Source: Lineolata rhizophorae (lineage: Eukaryota; Ascomycota; Dothideomycetes; Lineolatales; Lineolataceae). Taken from it: a stretch of DNA of 64,000 nucleotides. Shown one piece after another: positions 1 through 9,996 of this stretch. The stretch's first letter is position 1. Each line of letters opens with the position of its first letter. The notes beneath the pieces are model-generated. The model made no database searches. It was not told where the DNA came from and worked only from the letters and a program-made list of their open reading frames with translations. The position numbers and the translations under genes were made by a program. The stretch is taken from contig MU001672.1 in assembly GCA_010093515.1 (NCBI GenBank), positions 654,630-718,629 of the forward strand. The letters run 5' to 3'.

Positions 1-503
1 CGCGTATGTATGTTGGATCTACCCTTTGTGACACCTTCTCAACTCCGCTATTGACTGCCTGCGCCAAGCCAATGGCCTACCCTGCCCGACCACCGGACGA
101 TGGTCAGGGGACTTCAGGTTGCCTAGAAGTGAAAGCCGTCGCTCGAATCCCCATGCACGGATCAATGCGGGTTACCGTCAGATGTCCCTCGGCTTGGTTC
201 TGCGGCAGGTTACAATGCCTTTCGATAGGCCCGGCACGAAGCAAGGGAAGTAGCAAGAAAAGAGGGATGGTGCAACTTCACTTCCCACGGAACTAACATA
301 CAACCCGAGTTGAAGGTGCTCAATGACGTTGTCGGACAACCACCATGAATTCCCAGATGCGTTGTAACCCTTCTAGAAAACACCGTGCCGTCTGACACAG
401 ACTTGTTCTATGCAATGCAACCCTATAACGGAGCAGAGGCATATGCAAATGCAGAGCCCAAGGAAAAATTGGCCATGTCGTTTGCTAAGAGGCGAAAATC
501 AAC
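1..503. other. Left edge, no gene supported
   Basis: No exon chain or conserved protein segment is visible here. Open frames on both strands are short and overlap each other without codon bias. It probably holds the 3' flank of the phosphatase gene that starts at the next feature. Confidence 0.5.
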
Positions 504-1530
504 TTACCTTTGAAGCGCTTCCACTATTTCAATCGACACCTCCCCGGTCTTCTGATCCCATCCCTTCATAGTAACGCTCCGCATATCCCTAACTACCCAA
601 TCCGGGCCGGCCTCGACCAGCGCCTCGACCGAATGCGTCGTTGCCAGCGCCACCACCTTAAACCCCGCCGCCTTGCCGGCGCGTACGCCCGCCGGCGCGT
701 CCTCGAGTACTAGCACCGAGTCGGCGCCGGCTGGCAGGTTGAGCTTCTCCCGCCCTAGCAAGTAGCACGCCGGGTCTGGCTTTCCCCGTTGCACATCCTC
801 GGCCGTGACCAGGTTTCGCGGGTGCGCCAACGCCATGACATCCAGCCAACCCATCACGAGAGGCCGCGTGCCGGATGTTACGATGGCCCACGGTGCGCCG
901 ACCGTCTCAAGTTGGTGGAGCAGCGCGCGGCTGCCGGGGATCTCGACCGCGTCGGCTCCGAATTGCTTCGGGATGAGGCCCTCCATGTAGCTGACATCTT
1001 TTTGGAGGGTTTCGTTAATAATAAATCCATGAGTTCAGCTTTGCGGAACACGTGACGAGGCATATGATGGCGTAAACTTTAAGCTTACATTCCGTGTTGG
1101 CCAATTTCGGATCGTAGAGTTCCAGAACATCGATTGATCTTCGTCCATGCGAGGTTGCAAGGATGACATTAGGATCGACTCCTAGCTCTTTCCCAATCCT
1201 GGTGAACATCTGTAAGCATGGCGCCTCAACTCGCCAGATCGACTGTCGGGATGTACTTGTGCCAATGCTTGACAATAGCGTCGGTCGAGTCAATTACGGT
1301 GCCGTCCATGTCAAATAGCTGGTACGACGTGGATTAGCCATGGCCGAACTTGGGAAGCGCAAGAATTGCGGTGAATGCTCCAATTAAAGCGTCATGGAAC
1401 TAGTTCATAAAGCAACCCCATGGACGCATCCAACATGCTCTAGTTTTCGAGGAACGGCATGACTCACAAGGCCATGAAAGCGGTGGACCTCTAGCGGTGC
1501 TGTGAACTTGGCATCTTGTATATGAGGCAT
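504..1530 (-). CDS. HAD-family phosphatase, GPP/DOG-type glycerol-3-phosphate or sugar-phosphate phosphatase
   Basis: Four exons on the minus strand: 1468-1530, 1257-1318, 1089-1198 and 504-997, giving about 242 residues, the usual length of yeast Gpp1/Gpp2. The HAD nucleophile motif FDMDGTVIDST sits near residue 24, directly after the first splice. Further on are the segments IGKELGVDP, ATSHGRRSID and EGLIPKQFGADAVEIPG, and the C-terminal acidic HAD motif VLEDAPAGVRAGKAAG. These segments match fungal glycerol-3-phosphate phosphatases, which make glycerol in osmotic and redox balance, but 2-deoxyglucose-6-phosphate phosphatases look very similar, so the substrate is inferred. The last intron uses an AAG acceptor, chosen because it restores the conserved EYV context. 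The final codon AGG is followed by TAA, and AGGTAAGT could also be a donor, so a further 3' exon is possible. It is divergent from NUG1. Confidence 0.82.
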
Positions 1531-1926
1531 GATGGTTCGCGGCGCGACGCAGCTCCTCTATCTTGCTAGGGAGTGTCTGACTTCAGTATAAGATTTTAGG
1601 GTTCTCAGGGCTAAATGAACATCCTATAGTTGAGAAGGGCTAGTATGCTCTTATAGGAACTGTAGGCCAATTACAAAATTTTTTAAAGAAATCGAGGCCT
1701 GGCGGCGACTCAGCAGGCGTCGGAGGGGCTAAGAAAGGAAACCCTGGCAATCTCGGCCCAGCTGCCCCTTCGGAGTTGCCTAGCAGGGTGCTAGCGTCCG
1801 CGGATTAATGCTTACTCCGAGAAACCCAGACCGCGAAATCTTGGCATTCACTGTGCGCCAGAGAGTCGGCTTCAAGAAAAATCGTAACACCGAAGCAATC
1901 GATACGCAGTTGTCCGCACATCCACA
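1531..1926. promoter_or_regulatory. Shared divergent promoter region (phosphatase / NUG1)
   Basis: This 396-bp non-coding stretch lies between the start codons of two divergent genes and must hold both promoters and 5' leaders. I cannot point to a specific factor-binding site. Confidence 0.5.
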
Positions 1927-3622
1927 ATGAAGGTCGGCAGTACGTACCCACCAGGCAAATGAAATCCTTGACCATCCCTAATATTACTCGTAGAGCCAAA
2001 ATCCAAACGGGTGCCTGTGCGCCTGCGCCACAAAATCGAGAAGGCCTCCGCCGCCAAACAGCGCAAGCAACGCAAACTTGCGAAGAAAGATCCCACGTGG
2101 CGGTCGCGCGTTAAAAAGGACCCAGGCATTCCGAACCTGTTCCCATACAAGGAGAAGCTTCTGCATGAGATCGAGGAGAAGAAGCGTGAGAGGGAAGAAG
2201 AAAATGCTCGGCGGAGGGAAATTCAAAAGGCGCAGGGGCTAGGGGTTGCAGAGCCGCAGGCTGAGACCGCCGAAGGAAGAGATGAGGAAGAAGTACTAGT
2301 CGACTTCGATGACGAGGAGGATAACGTTGTGCACGATGTGTGTCGTCCTGAGAACTATAAGCATAACCATAAGCTGACATCCATTTTTGCAGGAATCGTC
2401 AAATCCAATGGCAGCACTTCTCGCCTCAGCGAGAGCACGAGCGGCAGAGTATAATCAGGACAATATTCCGGACGCTGACGAAATTGTGTATAATGAGGAT
2501 GAAGACTTTGAAGGTTTCGACGAAGACGAAGAGATGGGTGGTATGCCAACGGCACCGAGCAAGAAGGAGACATCTCGGCGGCAATACGACAAGGTCTTCA
2601 AACAGGTCATAGAGGGCTCCGATATCATATTATACGTTCTTGACGCTCGAGATCCGGAAGGGACAAGGTCCAAGGAGGTGGAACGGGCCATCATGACCGC
2701 CGAAGGCGGGAACAAGCGCCTTATCCTAATTCTTAACAAGATCGACCTCATCCCGCCAGCGGTTCTCAAAGGCTGGCTGGTGCACCTTCGGAGATACTTC
2801 CCTACCCTGCCACTGCGAGCATCAAATCCAGCACCAAATGCACGAACATTTGATCACATGCAGCTCACCGTTAAGGGAACGTCAGAAACTCTCTTGAAAG
2901 CGCTCAAGTCATATGCTCAGTCAAAACAGCTTAAGCGGTCCACGTCCATCGGCGTGATCGGCTATCCTAACGTTGGCAAGAGTTCTGTCATCAACGCACT
3001 CACGTCAAGGCTGGGCAGCCGCAACGCCGCTTGTCCGACAGGCGCCGAAGCTGGGGTGACAACTTCGCTTCGGGAGGTCAAGCTTGATAATAAGTTGAAG
3101 CTTCTTGACTCTCCTGGCATTGTCTTCCCCTCTTCATCTGAGCCTTCTAAGCAAAAGGCCGAAGAACAGGCTAGACTTATACTTTTGAGCGCCATCCCAC
3201 CTAGGGAAATCGACGATCCGATGCCTGCTGTGGAACTTCTACTCCACCGCCTCTCCTCGTCGGAAGAAATGTTCCAGAAGCTACTAGATGTGTACGGACT
3301 ACCACCTCTTATAGCTCAAGACGGTGACGTTACCACGGATTTCCTTGTCCAGATTGCGCGGAAGAGGGGCAGACTAGGGAAGGGAGGCGTTCCTAATCTC
3401 CATGCAGCGGCGCAGACGGTCGTTACGGATTGGAGAGACGGAAGGATCCAGGGGTGGGTGGATGCTCCGGTCCTCAGGGTCGTAACCGACAATGCTGCAG
3501 AACAGTCAAATGATACGCCAATGGAAGGTGATCAGAAGAAACTCGTTCAGGAGTGGTCCGCTGAGTTCAAGCTCGAGGGTCTTTGTGTAGATGGTGATGC
3601 TGATGACGCGATGGAACAATAA
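1927..3622 (+). CDS. NUG1: Nuclear/nucleolar GTP-binding protein NUG1 (GNL3/nucleostemin family)
   Basis: Three exons, 1927-1939, 1994-2337 and 2393-3622, give 528 residues. The 13-nt first exon encodes MKVG and splices in frame to KPKSKRVPVRLRHKIEKAS, the typical basic GNL3-type N-terminus, followed by a lysine/glutamate-rich coiled coil. The GTPase domain is circularly permuted as in the YlqF/YawG class: DARDP near residue 203, NKID (G4) near 234, GYPNVGKSS (G1) near 309 and DSPG (G3) near 358. NUG1 works in nucleolar maturation and export of pre-60S ribosomal particles; this role is taken from the yeast family. Intron donors are GTACGT and GTGTGT. The gene converges on the Fpg gene downstream. 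Confidence 0.93.
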
Positions 3623-4014
3623 AGCATGCAAGCTCGAGGGACTTAAAGCGCCTTGAGCGGAGTGTAGGGCACGTACAATTGCTATTATGCCAAGGCTGCG
3701 GGGAAACTGGGGTTAGATGGTGCGAGCGTCTTACCTTTCGTAATATTCCCCACAAGTACCCATCAATAGCTGCTCGAAAACAGTAATAGTGTTGAAAGTT
3801 TCACGTGATAGGGTTGATAATGAAAGAGTATGCTTTTTGCAGCCGCTCATTGGAAACCAAGATCACGTACCCAACAAAGCTACCATATACTATAACTAAG
3901 TAGAAAACGCCTAGGTCGTTGTGAACCAAACTCCAAGCGCTTCGCAATCAGAAGGATTCAAAGGGCTCAAGAAAGCCTTTCTTATGCCCCACTTCCGTAC
4001 AAAATATAGGAACG
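3623..4014. other. Convergent intergenic region
   Basis: 392 bp between the stop codons of NUG1 (+) and the Fpg gene (-). It holds both 3' UTRs; I see no gene, RNA or repeat in it. Confidence 0.5.
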
Positions 4015-5346
4015 TTAAGCCTTGAAACGACCAGACCTTCGTTTCCCTGTAGCCTCCACCGCCTTGCCAGGCTCAGAAGCGGGCTTTGCAGTGCTGGTTT
4101 TTCCCTTAGTCGCTTTAGCATTGCCCTTTTGCTTTTTAGCAGGAGGTTGCTCATCAGATTCCTCGAATAACTCATCATCTTCATCTTCATCAACTTGTTT
4201 CTTCTTACGCCCTTTCTTTCCCGCAGCAGTGCCATTCACGGCCTTCTTGGGCTTTGGCTCCTCCTCTTCCTCGTCTTCGCTGAAGTCTCCGGCAACGTCA
4301 CCCGTCTTCTTTTGGACGCTAGGCACCACAGCAGACGTTCTTCCCCCCACCTTGAGGTAGATGATCTTCTCACCACTTGGAAGACGGCTTTTGTCCTTCT
4401 TCTCATCGCCTAGAAGATACTTCATGAGCCCTACAAGATGGGTTAGCCACGATATTGTGCGTGTAAAGCCTGCGAGACACATACATCCATCTGGAAAGTC
4501 TTCCTTCTTCCCAAGCACGCCTACCGCAGACGTACAAACGTGCATAATGGCCAGGTGAAGCTGCTTTATTTGAGCGTCGCTCAGTGTATTGCTGTACTGC
4601 TCAGGGTGGATCTTGGCTTGGTACAGAGTCTCGTCCCTATTGCTCGTTAGCACTTCTAGTTAAAGCATCCGAAACATGGACTCTAAATTACCCAACCCAA
4701 TTTCCAATGCCGCTAATATTGGCTTGGTCCAACAACAAAGCCTTGATAGGTACTTTCTTACTTCTCAACTTCTTCGAGAGCCAGTCGAGCGTCAAAATGT
4801 CCTTGTCGATCACAGGGTCCGGCCCGTTCTCCTTCAATGGCGTGGTCTTCCTCATATCTTCAGCCTTGGCATCCACTAAACGGATTCGCCCAAGCCGCCT
4901 CTTATCAACAAAGGCGGCCTGGCCATCCCCAAAATCGAGCACAAACTTCCAAAAGCGCGGCGGCCAGGCTTCCTCCTGCTCGGCCTTGGACGGGCGGTAG
5001 TAGGTCGTGTCCTCGTTGGACAGCTTGATCCAGCCCGTCATGCCGAAGTGCATGAGCGGGTGCGGCGGCTTTGACATGACCAGCCAGAAGTACTTGCCCT
5101 GCTGACGAGCGTCGACGACGGTCTTTCCCGTCATGGCGGTCTTGAAGGCGCTAGCCGTCGTGCCGGCCTTGCCGTAAATGATTTCATCCTCTTGAACCTG
5201 GACGGACTTGATGGTCTTGCCGACGAGGTTCTTTTTGAGGTAATGTACGATACGAGCGACTTCGGAGATCTGGGGGTCATTCTTCGTCAGCATGCACTCC
5301 CGCTAGATGTGACGAGTATTGACCCGCTTGGTCCTACCTCGGGCAT
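4015..5346 (-). CDS. Formamidopyrimidine-DNA glycosylase (Fpg/MutM, fungal-plant type)
   Basis: Four exons, 5338-5346, 4692-5269, 4485-4636 and 4015-4430, give 384 residues. The 9-nt first exon encodes Met-Pro-Glu, so after Met removal the N-terminal proline nucleophile and catalytic glutamate of Fpg are present (PEISEVARIV). The catalytic core continues with HFGMTGWIKL and KRRLGRIRL, and the helix-two-turn-helix region has NISGIGNWVGDE, split by an intron. The C-terminal part has GGRTSAVVPSVQKK in place of a Cys4 zinc finger, the 'zincless' arrangement of plant and fungal Fpg proteins. A long tail of acidic runs and lysine/alanine-rich sequence follows, probably nuclear targeting or DNA binding. 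It should excise oxidised purines and cut abasic sites in base excision repair. Confidence 0.93.
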
Positions 5347-5910
5347 ATTGGTGACCGGCTAAATAGAAACCGTTATGTGCCACGACAGGCTTATCGATTT
5401 GGCAGCGACGAAGCTACTTTAATGGAGAGTGAAGGTGATGCTAAGTCGATTGCTAGAGATGCGGTCTAGCGGAGAATGCACGAGGCGCGACGAGACGCGG
5501 TCGCGGTCGCGCGAGAGCACGGGAACTGGCAGCCGCCAAGAACTGAACGAGTCATGTCGCCAAGAGACTCGACCGGGTGACTCAACAACAGACTGAGCCG
5601 AATCCTCCGGAAGCTTTTGCTCTCATCTGCTCCTAGCCACCTCGCTTCAGTCTTTGCCGTTTTTGTTGATCCGTCCCGAAAGGCGCCAAAGATGGCTTAG
5701 ATGCACGCCCTATGGTCCATGCGGCAAGCCGCTGCGTAACGGCGTGCGAATGGCCGTTGATAAGAGCTGTGGGCCGCCTTACCTAATGCCCCTCACAAGA
5801 CCTAGAGCTTGAGCTCTGGTATTTATATTTTTGTTGGAACGCCTGCTTTGTTCTTCAATTTTTTCATTCACAGCAATTGGAAGTCGAATACCCGTGAATT
5901 GACCTTCAGT
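5347..5910. promoter_or_regulatory. Divergent promoter region (Fpg / agmatinase)
   Basis: 564 bp between two divergent start codons. No ORF is supported. Part of the region carries dense CGAG/CGCG dinucleotides around 5470-5560. No specific regulatory site was recognised. Confidence 0.45.
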
Positions 5911-7422
5911 ATGCTACTCTTTCGTCAGCTTTCCGTTGCTGTGCTCTTTCTGGATAGTCTTGCGTCCGCCCACTCCCATCACCATGGTGACGTGCCCCAG
6001 GACGTACTAGAAGCACGGATTCAAGAACTGGAGCAAAAGTGGGGTACTGACGTAGGAAACAATCGTGATCCATACGAAATCAGAAAGCCCTTCGAAGCAC
6101 TAACAACATCGTCGTTCAGTGGAGTTTCACCGGGATATCTACTTTTGCCCATCTACCTCATGTGCGGTGCCTGACAAATCCGGACAACGAATTCGATATT
6201 GGCATTCTCGGAGTTCCGTTCGACACGACTGTTTCATACCGGCCAGGTAGGAGAAGATCGTTCTGCTTCTTTGAATCTATGATGTTAATCAATTTTGTTT
6301 ATTGTGAAGCTTTGGTTCTGGTTTGATCCATATCAACTTATGTTCAGCACTCGTGTTCAAAATGTACCCCAATCTTCCGAAAGTAACATCCCACATCAAC
6401 TCAATGGCTCATTCATTTATATTACATGTACCTAGGCTAACAACATTACTCGCCGTGAAGGAGCACGATTTGGCCCTCGCGCCATCCGTTCCGGCTCCGC
6501 CCGGCAAGTGCCATACAGGAGTTTCAACCCTCGCGCCGGCCTGAACCCCTACACCTCGTGGGCCAAGATCGTCGACTGCGGCGACGTTCCCGTGTCGCCC
6601 TTCGACAACGACCTCGCGCTGCGGCAGATGAGCGAGGCCTTCCTAGAGCTCGGCCAGCGGGCTCCCGCCCTGACGTCGGAGTCACCGTCGAGCTACTTCC
6701 AGAAGCCGCGGCTGGTGACATTGGGCGGCGACCACAGCATCGCGCTCCCAGCGCTGCGCGCCTTGAAGCAGATTCACGGCCGGCCCATCTCCGTCGTGCA
6801 CTTCGACGCCCACCAGGACACGTGGCACCCGGCGAAGTACCCGTCGGCGTGGGTCGAGGCGGCGCCTGTCGGGGCGGCGCACACGTCGGAGATGCCGCAA
6901 TCGTACTTCACGCACGGGTCCATGTTCTGGCTGGCGGGCACCGAGGGCCTCGTGGCCAACGGGTCCTCGGTGCACGCCGGGCTGCGCAGCCGGCTGTCGG
7001 ACTACTCCGACTACGACGAGGACGACACGCAGGGCTGGACGCGCATCTCGAGCGACGACATCGACGACATGGGCACGGCGGGCATCATCAGCGCTATCCT
7101 GGACCGCGTCGGTACTGAGACGCCCGTTTATCTCTCCGTCGACATCGACGTCATCGATCCGGGCTTGTGTCCCGGCACGGGCACGCCTGAGGCCGGCGGG
7201 TGGACCACGCGCGAACTCATTCGCATTCTAAGGGGTCTCGAGGGCCTCAATGTCATCGGCGCGGATATTGTCGAGGTTAGCCCGCCGTTCGATACGAATG
7301 CCGAGGTGACGGCCGTGGCAGCGGCGCAGGTGGCGTTCGAAATTGTAACGAGCATGGTGAGGAGGGGGTTGATGGAGCAAGGGAGGACGGGGAAAAGGGC
7401 TAGCGCGAAGGATGAGCTGTAG
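5911..7422 (+). CDS. Agmatinase/arginase-family ureohydrolase with N-terminal signal peptide
   Basis: Three exons, 5911-6051, 6120-6246 and 6461-7422, give 409 residues. The start ATG opens a hydrophobic leader ([20 protein letters not shown]) followed by a His-rich stretch, so secretion or vacuolar targeting is likely. The ureohydrolase fold is clear: [19 protein letters not shown] joins ARFGPRAIR over the second intron, followed by [40 protein letters not shown] and EVSPPFD. These carry the His and Asp ligands of the two-manganese centre. The family hydrolyses agmatine, arginine or other guanidino compounds to urea; the SpeB-like motifs favour agmatinase or guanidinobutyrase, but the substrate cannot be fixed from sequence. 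Exon 3 is very GC-rich at third codon positions. The 214-bp second intron is longer than most introns here. Confidence 0.9.
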
Positions 7423-9581
7423 GCGTTTTGTCTAAGACGGCTATGGGATGATGCGGGACTTGTGTGGGGTAGGGCCGCCATGATAGACTTGGAGCGAATA
7501 GGTACGGCGGGGCCAATTGGTGCTACAAAAGGTTGCGGGCCGCCTGGTGGTCTAATTGGCAAATTTCTGGGTCAGACACCAATGAGAAGGCATACGTGTC
7601 CCAGCCACGTGGGTGTGCGTGGAGCGCGCTTAAGGGTCCACCCGACAGAATGGAACAGATGTTGATCAGACGTCATTGGATGTGTTTTGGGATCAGGCAC
7701 CTCGCATGCAAGGGGCAATCATGTACCGAATGCAGTAGTGCTGCTATAAGATTCGTCAAATCCGGAGCGCATTCCGGAGGGCTATCTAATGCATGTTACC
7801 AAAATGAAACGGGAAAAGGAAGTACGGAAACAAAGAGCCAGAGATCCACCCATCCTAACCCATCCCAAACCGTCCCATCCCATATGCCGATCCTGTCCTA
7901 TCCTATCTTATGCCATGCCGTCCAGTCCATCCCAAGACCCAATGCCAGCGAACCAACGCCCCAGAAATAGAGTACTTCAAGCCCAATCCCTCGGCCGCGT
8001 CTGAGGGCCACGACACGCGCTTCGTGCTCCCTTCGGGGCGCCTCCGTCGTCCCCACCATCTGCAACGTCGCCAGAGCCTGCAAGCGCCGTCACCTCGTCT
8101 CCTCCACATAAGTCCCAAGACGCTCTACCCCAACCAGCATTGGCACCAACGGTAGCGGCAGCGGCACCAGCAGCAGCGGCACCAATGCCGGCGCCAACAT
8201 CACCGAGCCTCCTCCCGACCCACCAGCCCCACGCCAACCCGGCCTCCACTCACCCACCAAGAGCTTTACACCCCTACCATCGAGCGCCCCATCTACTACA
8301 CCGGCGACGGTTTCAACCTGCGCATCCTAGGCCTCGGCTAGCGTCTTAGGCCACGACCGCCCGCCGACGGCGACGACGACGACGCCACGACAAACAAGCT
8401 CAACGCCGACGCCTTCACGTGCCGAGCGAGGGACGCGCGGCCGCCAGCCATCGACGCGGGCCGCGTCACCACAGCGCACGCGAAGGAGAACTTGGCGCCG
8501 GCGCGGGTTCCTGCGCGCGCACGCGTACATATATATGCAGGCGAGGTTGCAGAGTGGGTCTCGCGCGCGGCGTTGCGCCATGCGGGCGGGAAGGGCGCTG
8601 CCGGGTGTGGAGGGTGCGGACTCCTGGGGTGCAGGAGCGGGGCGAGCCGAAGGCAAGGTGTGCTGTAGAGAGAGCAGCGCCGCCGATGATGTCACGGCGC
8701 GGGTTGCACCGCTGAGACAAGAAACGGAGTAGGAGGCGTAGGAGAACGCAGTTTTCTTGGTGTCGGCGGAGGCGGCGGCTGGCGAAGAAAGTGACGGATC
8801 CGCTCGCTCTGCGGCGCTGGCCGCCACGATGCCAGCTTCGGTTTGCCGCGGACGCTGCGTGACCCTTGCTACGCGAGGCCGACGCGCTATGGTCGGAGCG
8901 GACGGTGCGGTCGAGCGCGCGCGGGCGGCGGAGAGATATCGTGGCCGATGCACGCGCTTCGCGGCGAGTAGCCCTTCGGTCTGGCGACGCCGCTCGGCGA
9001 CGAGCGTCACAAAAGCCGAATTGGACGCATCGTGGCGGCGACGGTGAAGTTGAGGGGTGGGAGCGCGAGAACAAGTGATTGGAAATGGAGGGGCTCCGGT
9101 CCAGACGGAGGTGGCGTCAAAGAGGTGGGGCAGAAGGTGGTGGTGGTGGGGGGGAGCGCGTGGAAACTGCAAGGTGCACACGGACCGGCTTGACGACGCA
9201 GGCGCTCGAGTTTGGCGGAGAGCACTGACCGCCCCCACAGCAGGTTCAGCCCGCCGTAATGAGCGGGTGTGGGACGCGGCTTTCGGGAAGAAGCCGAGAG
9301 ATCGGGTCGTCGGGAGTGTCACCTGGGCATGCGGGCCGACCCTCGTACTTTTCCCTCACTTCGGCAAAACATCAAAAAACAAGAGCGTGGGAAACGGATT
9401 GCAAAGAGGAAAAACTCCGGAGAAAAGCCCGAATTTGCCGACGGTGGGAAACGGTAACTGCTGATCTACACTGCCGCCCAAAATAGTCTGCGGACGCCAA
9501 AGAAAACGAAACACGAACGAGAGCCCGGCCGATCAATGCAAGGGGCTCCAAAACGACGATCTGGGTATCTGATCTTGCCCT
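7423..9581. other. GC-rich intergenic region with no firm gene
   Basis: About 2.2 kb between the ureohydrolase stop and the small cysteine-rich gene. CpG-rich, low-complexity sequence makes long open frames on several strands at once, the longest on the minus strand at 8327-9322; none has a recognisable domain. CCCATCC/CCTATCC-like short pyrimidine repeats lie at about 7850-7940. A short stretch around 7.94-8.53 kb has coding-like character and is listed separately. Confidence 0.5.
7940..8530 (+). pseudogene. Possible remains of a protein-coding gene
   Basis: Three short segments read like real protein rather than GC-driven noise: one near 7960-8040 (ending DTRFVLPSG), one near 8250-8338 (ERPIYYTGDGFNLRILG), and one near 8354-8500 (TTNKLNADAFTC). 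The first and last two share one frame; an in-frame TAG at 8339 separates the last two, and between the first and second the coding-like reading moves to another frame (PTICNVARACKRRH). This could be a decayed gene or one with introns I have not resolved. I do not recognise the family. Confidence 0.22.
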
Positions 9582-9996
9582 TTAGGCGTTGGAGACCTGG
9601 CACTCGTCGCAGCGAATGTGTCCGCAGAAGCGGCACTCGGTCTTGTTGTAGTCGAGAGCCTCCCTCTTGCATTGACACTGGGTAGACGCCGGTTGCAGTT
9701 AGTCACTTTGTCCGGTCACATGAACAGCTCACTCTCGCAGCTAAATCGAACGCCCTCGGCGCTTGGGGAAGAGAGGAAGGAGAAGAAACGCCGGGAGAGG
9801 TGGGTTTATATAACGAGACCGATATACTCACGCAATCCCACACGCTTTCGTGATCGCCAAGCCCTGATATTGAGGTGGCCGTGGACTCCGCTACCGCGCC
9901 ATTTGACTCGGCGGCTCGGCTGGAGGTTGATAGTGTCCGCGCCTGGACTACTAGCTGCTGCCGGGAAGGTGCCGCGAGACGATTGACCACGGTCAT
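9582..9996 (-). CDS. Small cysteine-rich protein with W-x-C-C-x-C motif
   Basis: Two exons, 9832-9996 and 9582-9677, give 86 residues. The N-terminal half is Ser/Ala/Arg-rich (MTVVNRLAAPSRQ, ARTLSTSSRAAES), which could be a mitochondrial presequence or simply disordered. The intron (GTGAGT...CAG) joins WDC to CQCKREALDYNKTEC, followed by CGHIRCDECQVSNA and the stop. The resulting eight-cysteine arrangement (CC-x-C, C-x2-C, C-x2-C plus His) looks like a small zinc-binding knuckle common in short fungal proteins of unknown function. The start at 9996 is the Met closest to the conserved part; an upstream in-frame Met also exists. The function is unknown and the gene model is moderately supported by the clean splice junction. 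Confidence 0.6.

Noticed and set aside
130-170. Possible tRNA B-box (CTCGAATCCCC)
   Set aside because: There is no matching A-box at the right distance and the arms do not pair into a cloverleaf; scanning for GGTTCGANNCC elsewhere gave no convincing tRNA.
8327-9322. 331-codon open frame on the minus strand
   Set aside because: Its composition is Arg/Ala/Ser-rich without motifs, and it overlaps coding-like plus-strand fragments; it is best explained by GC bias.
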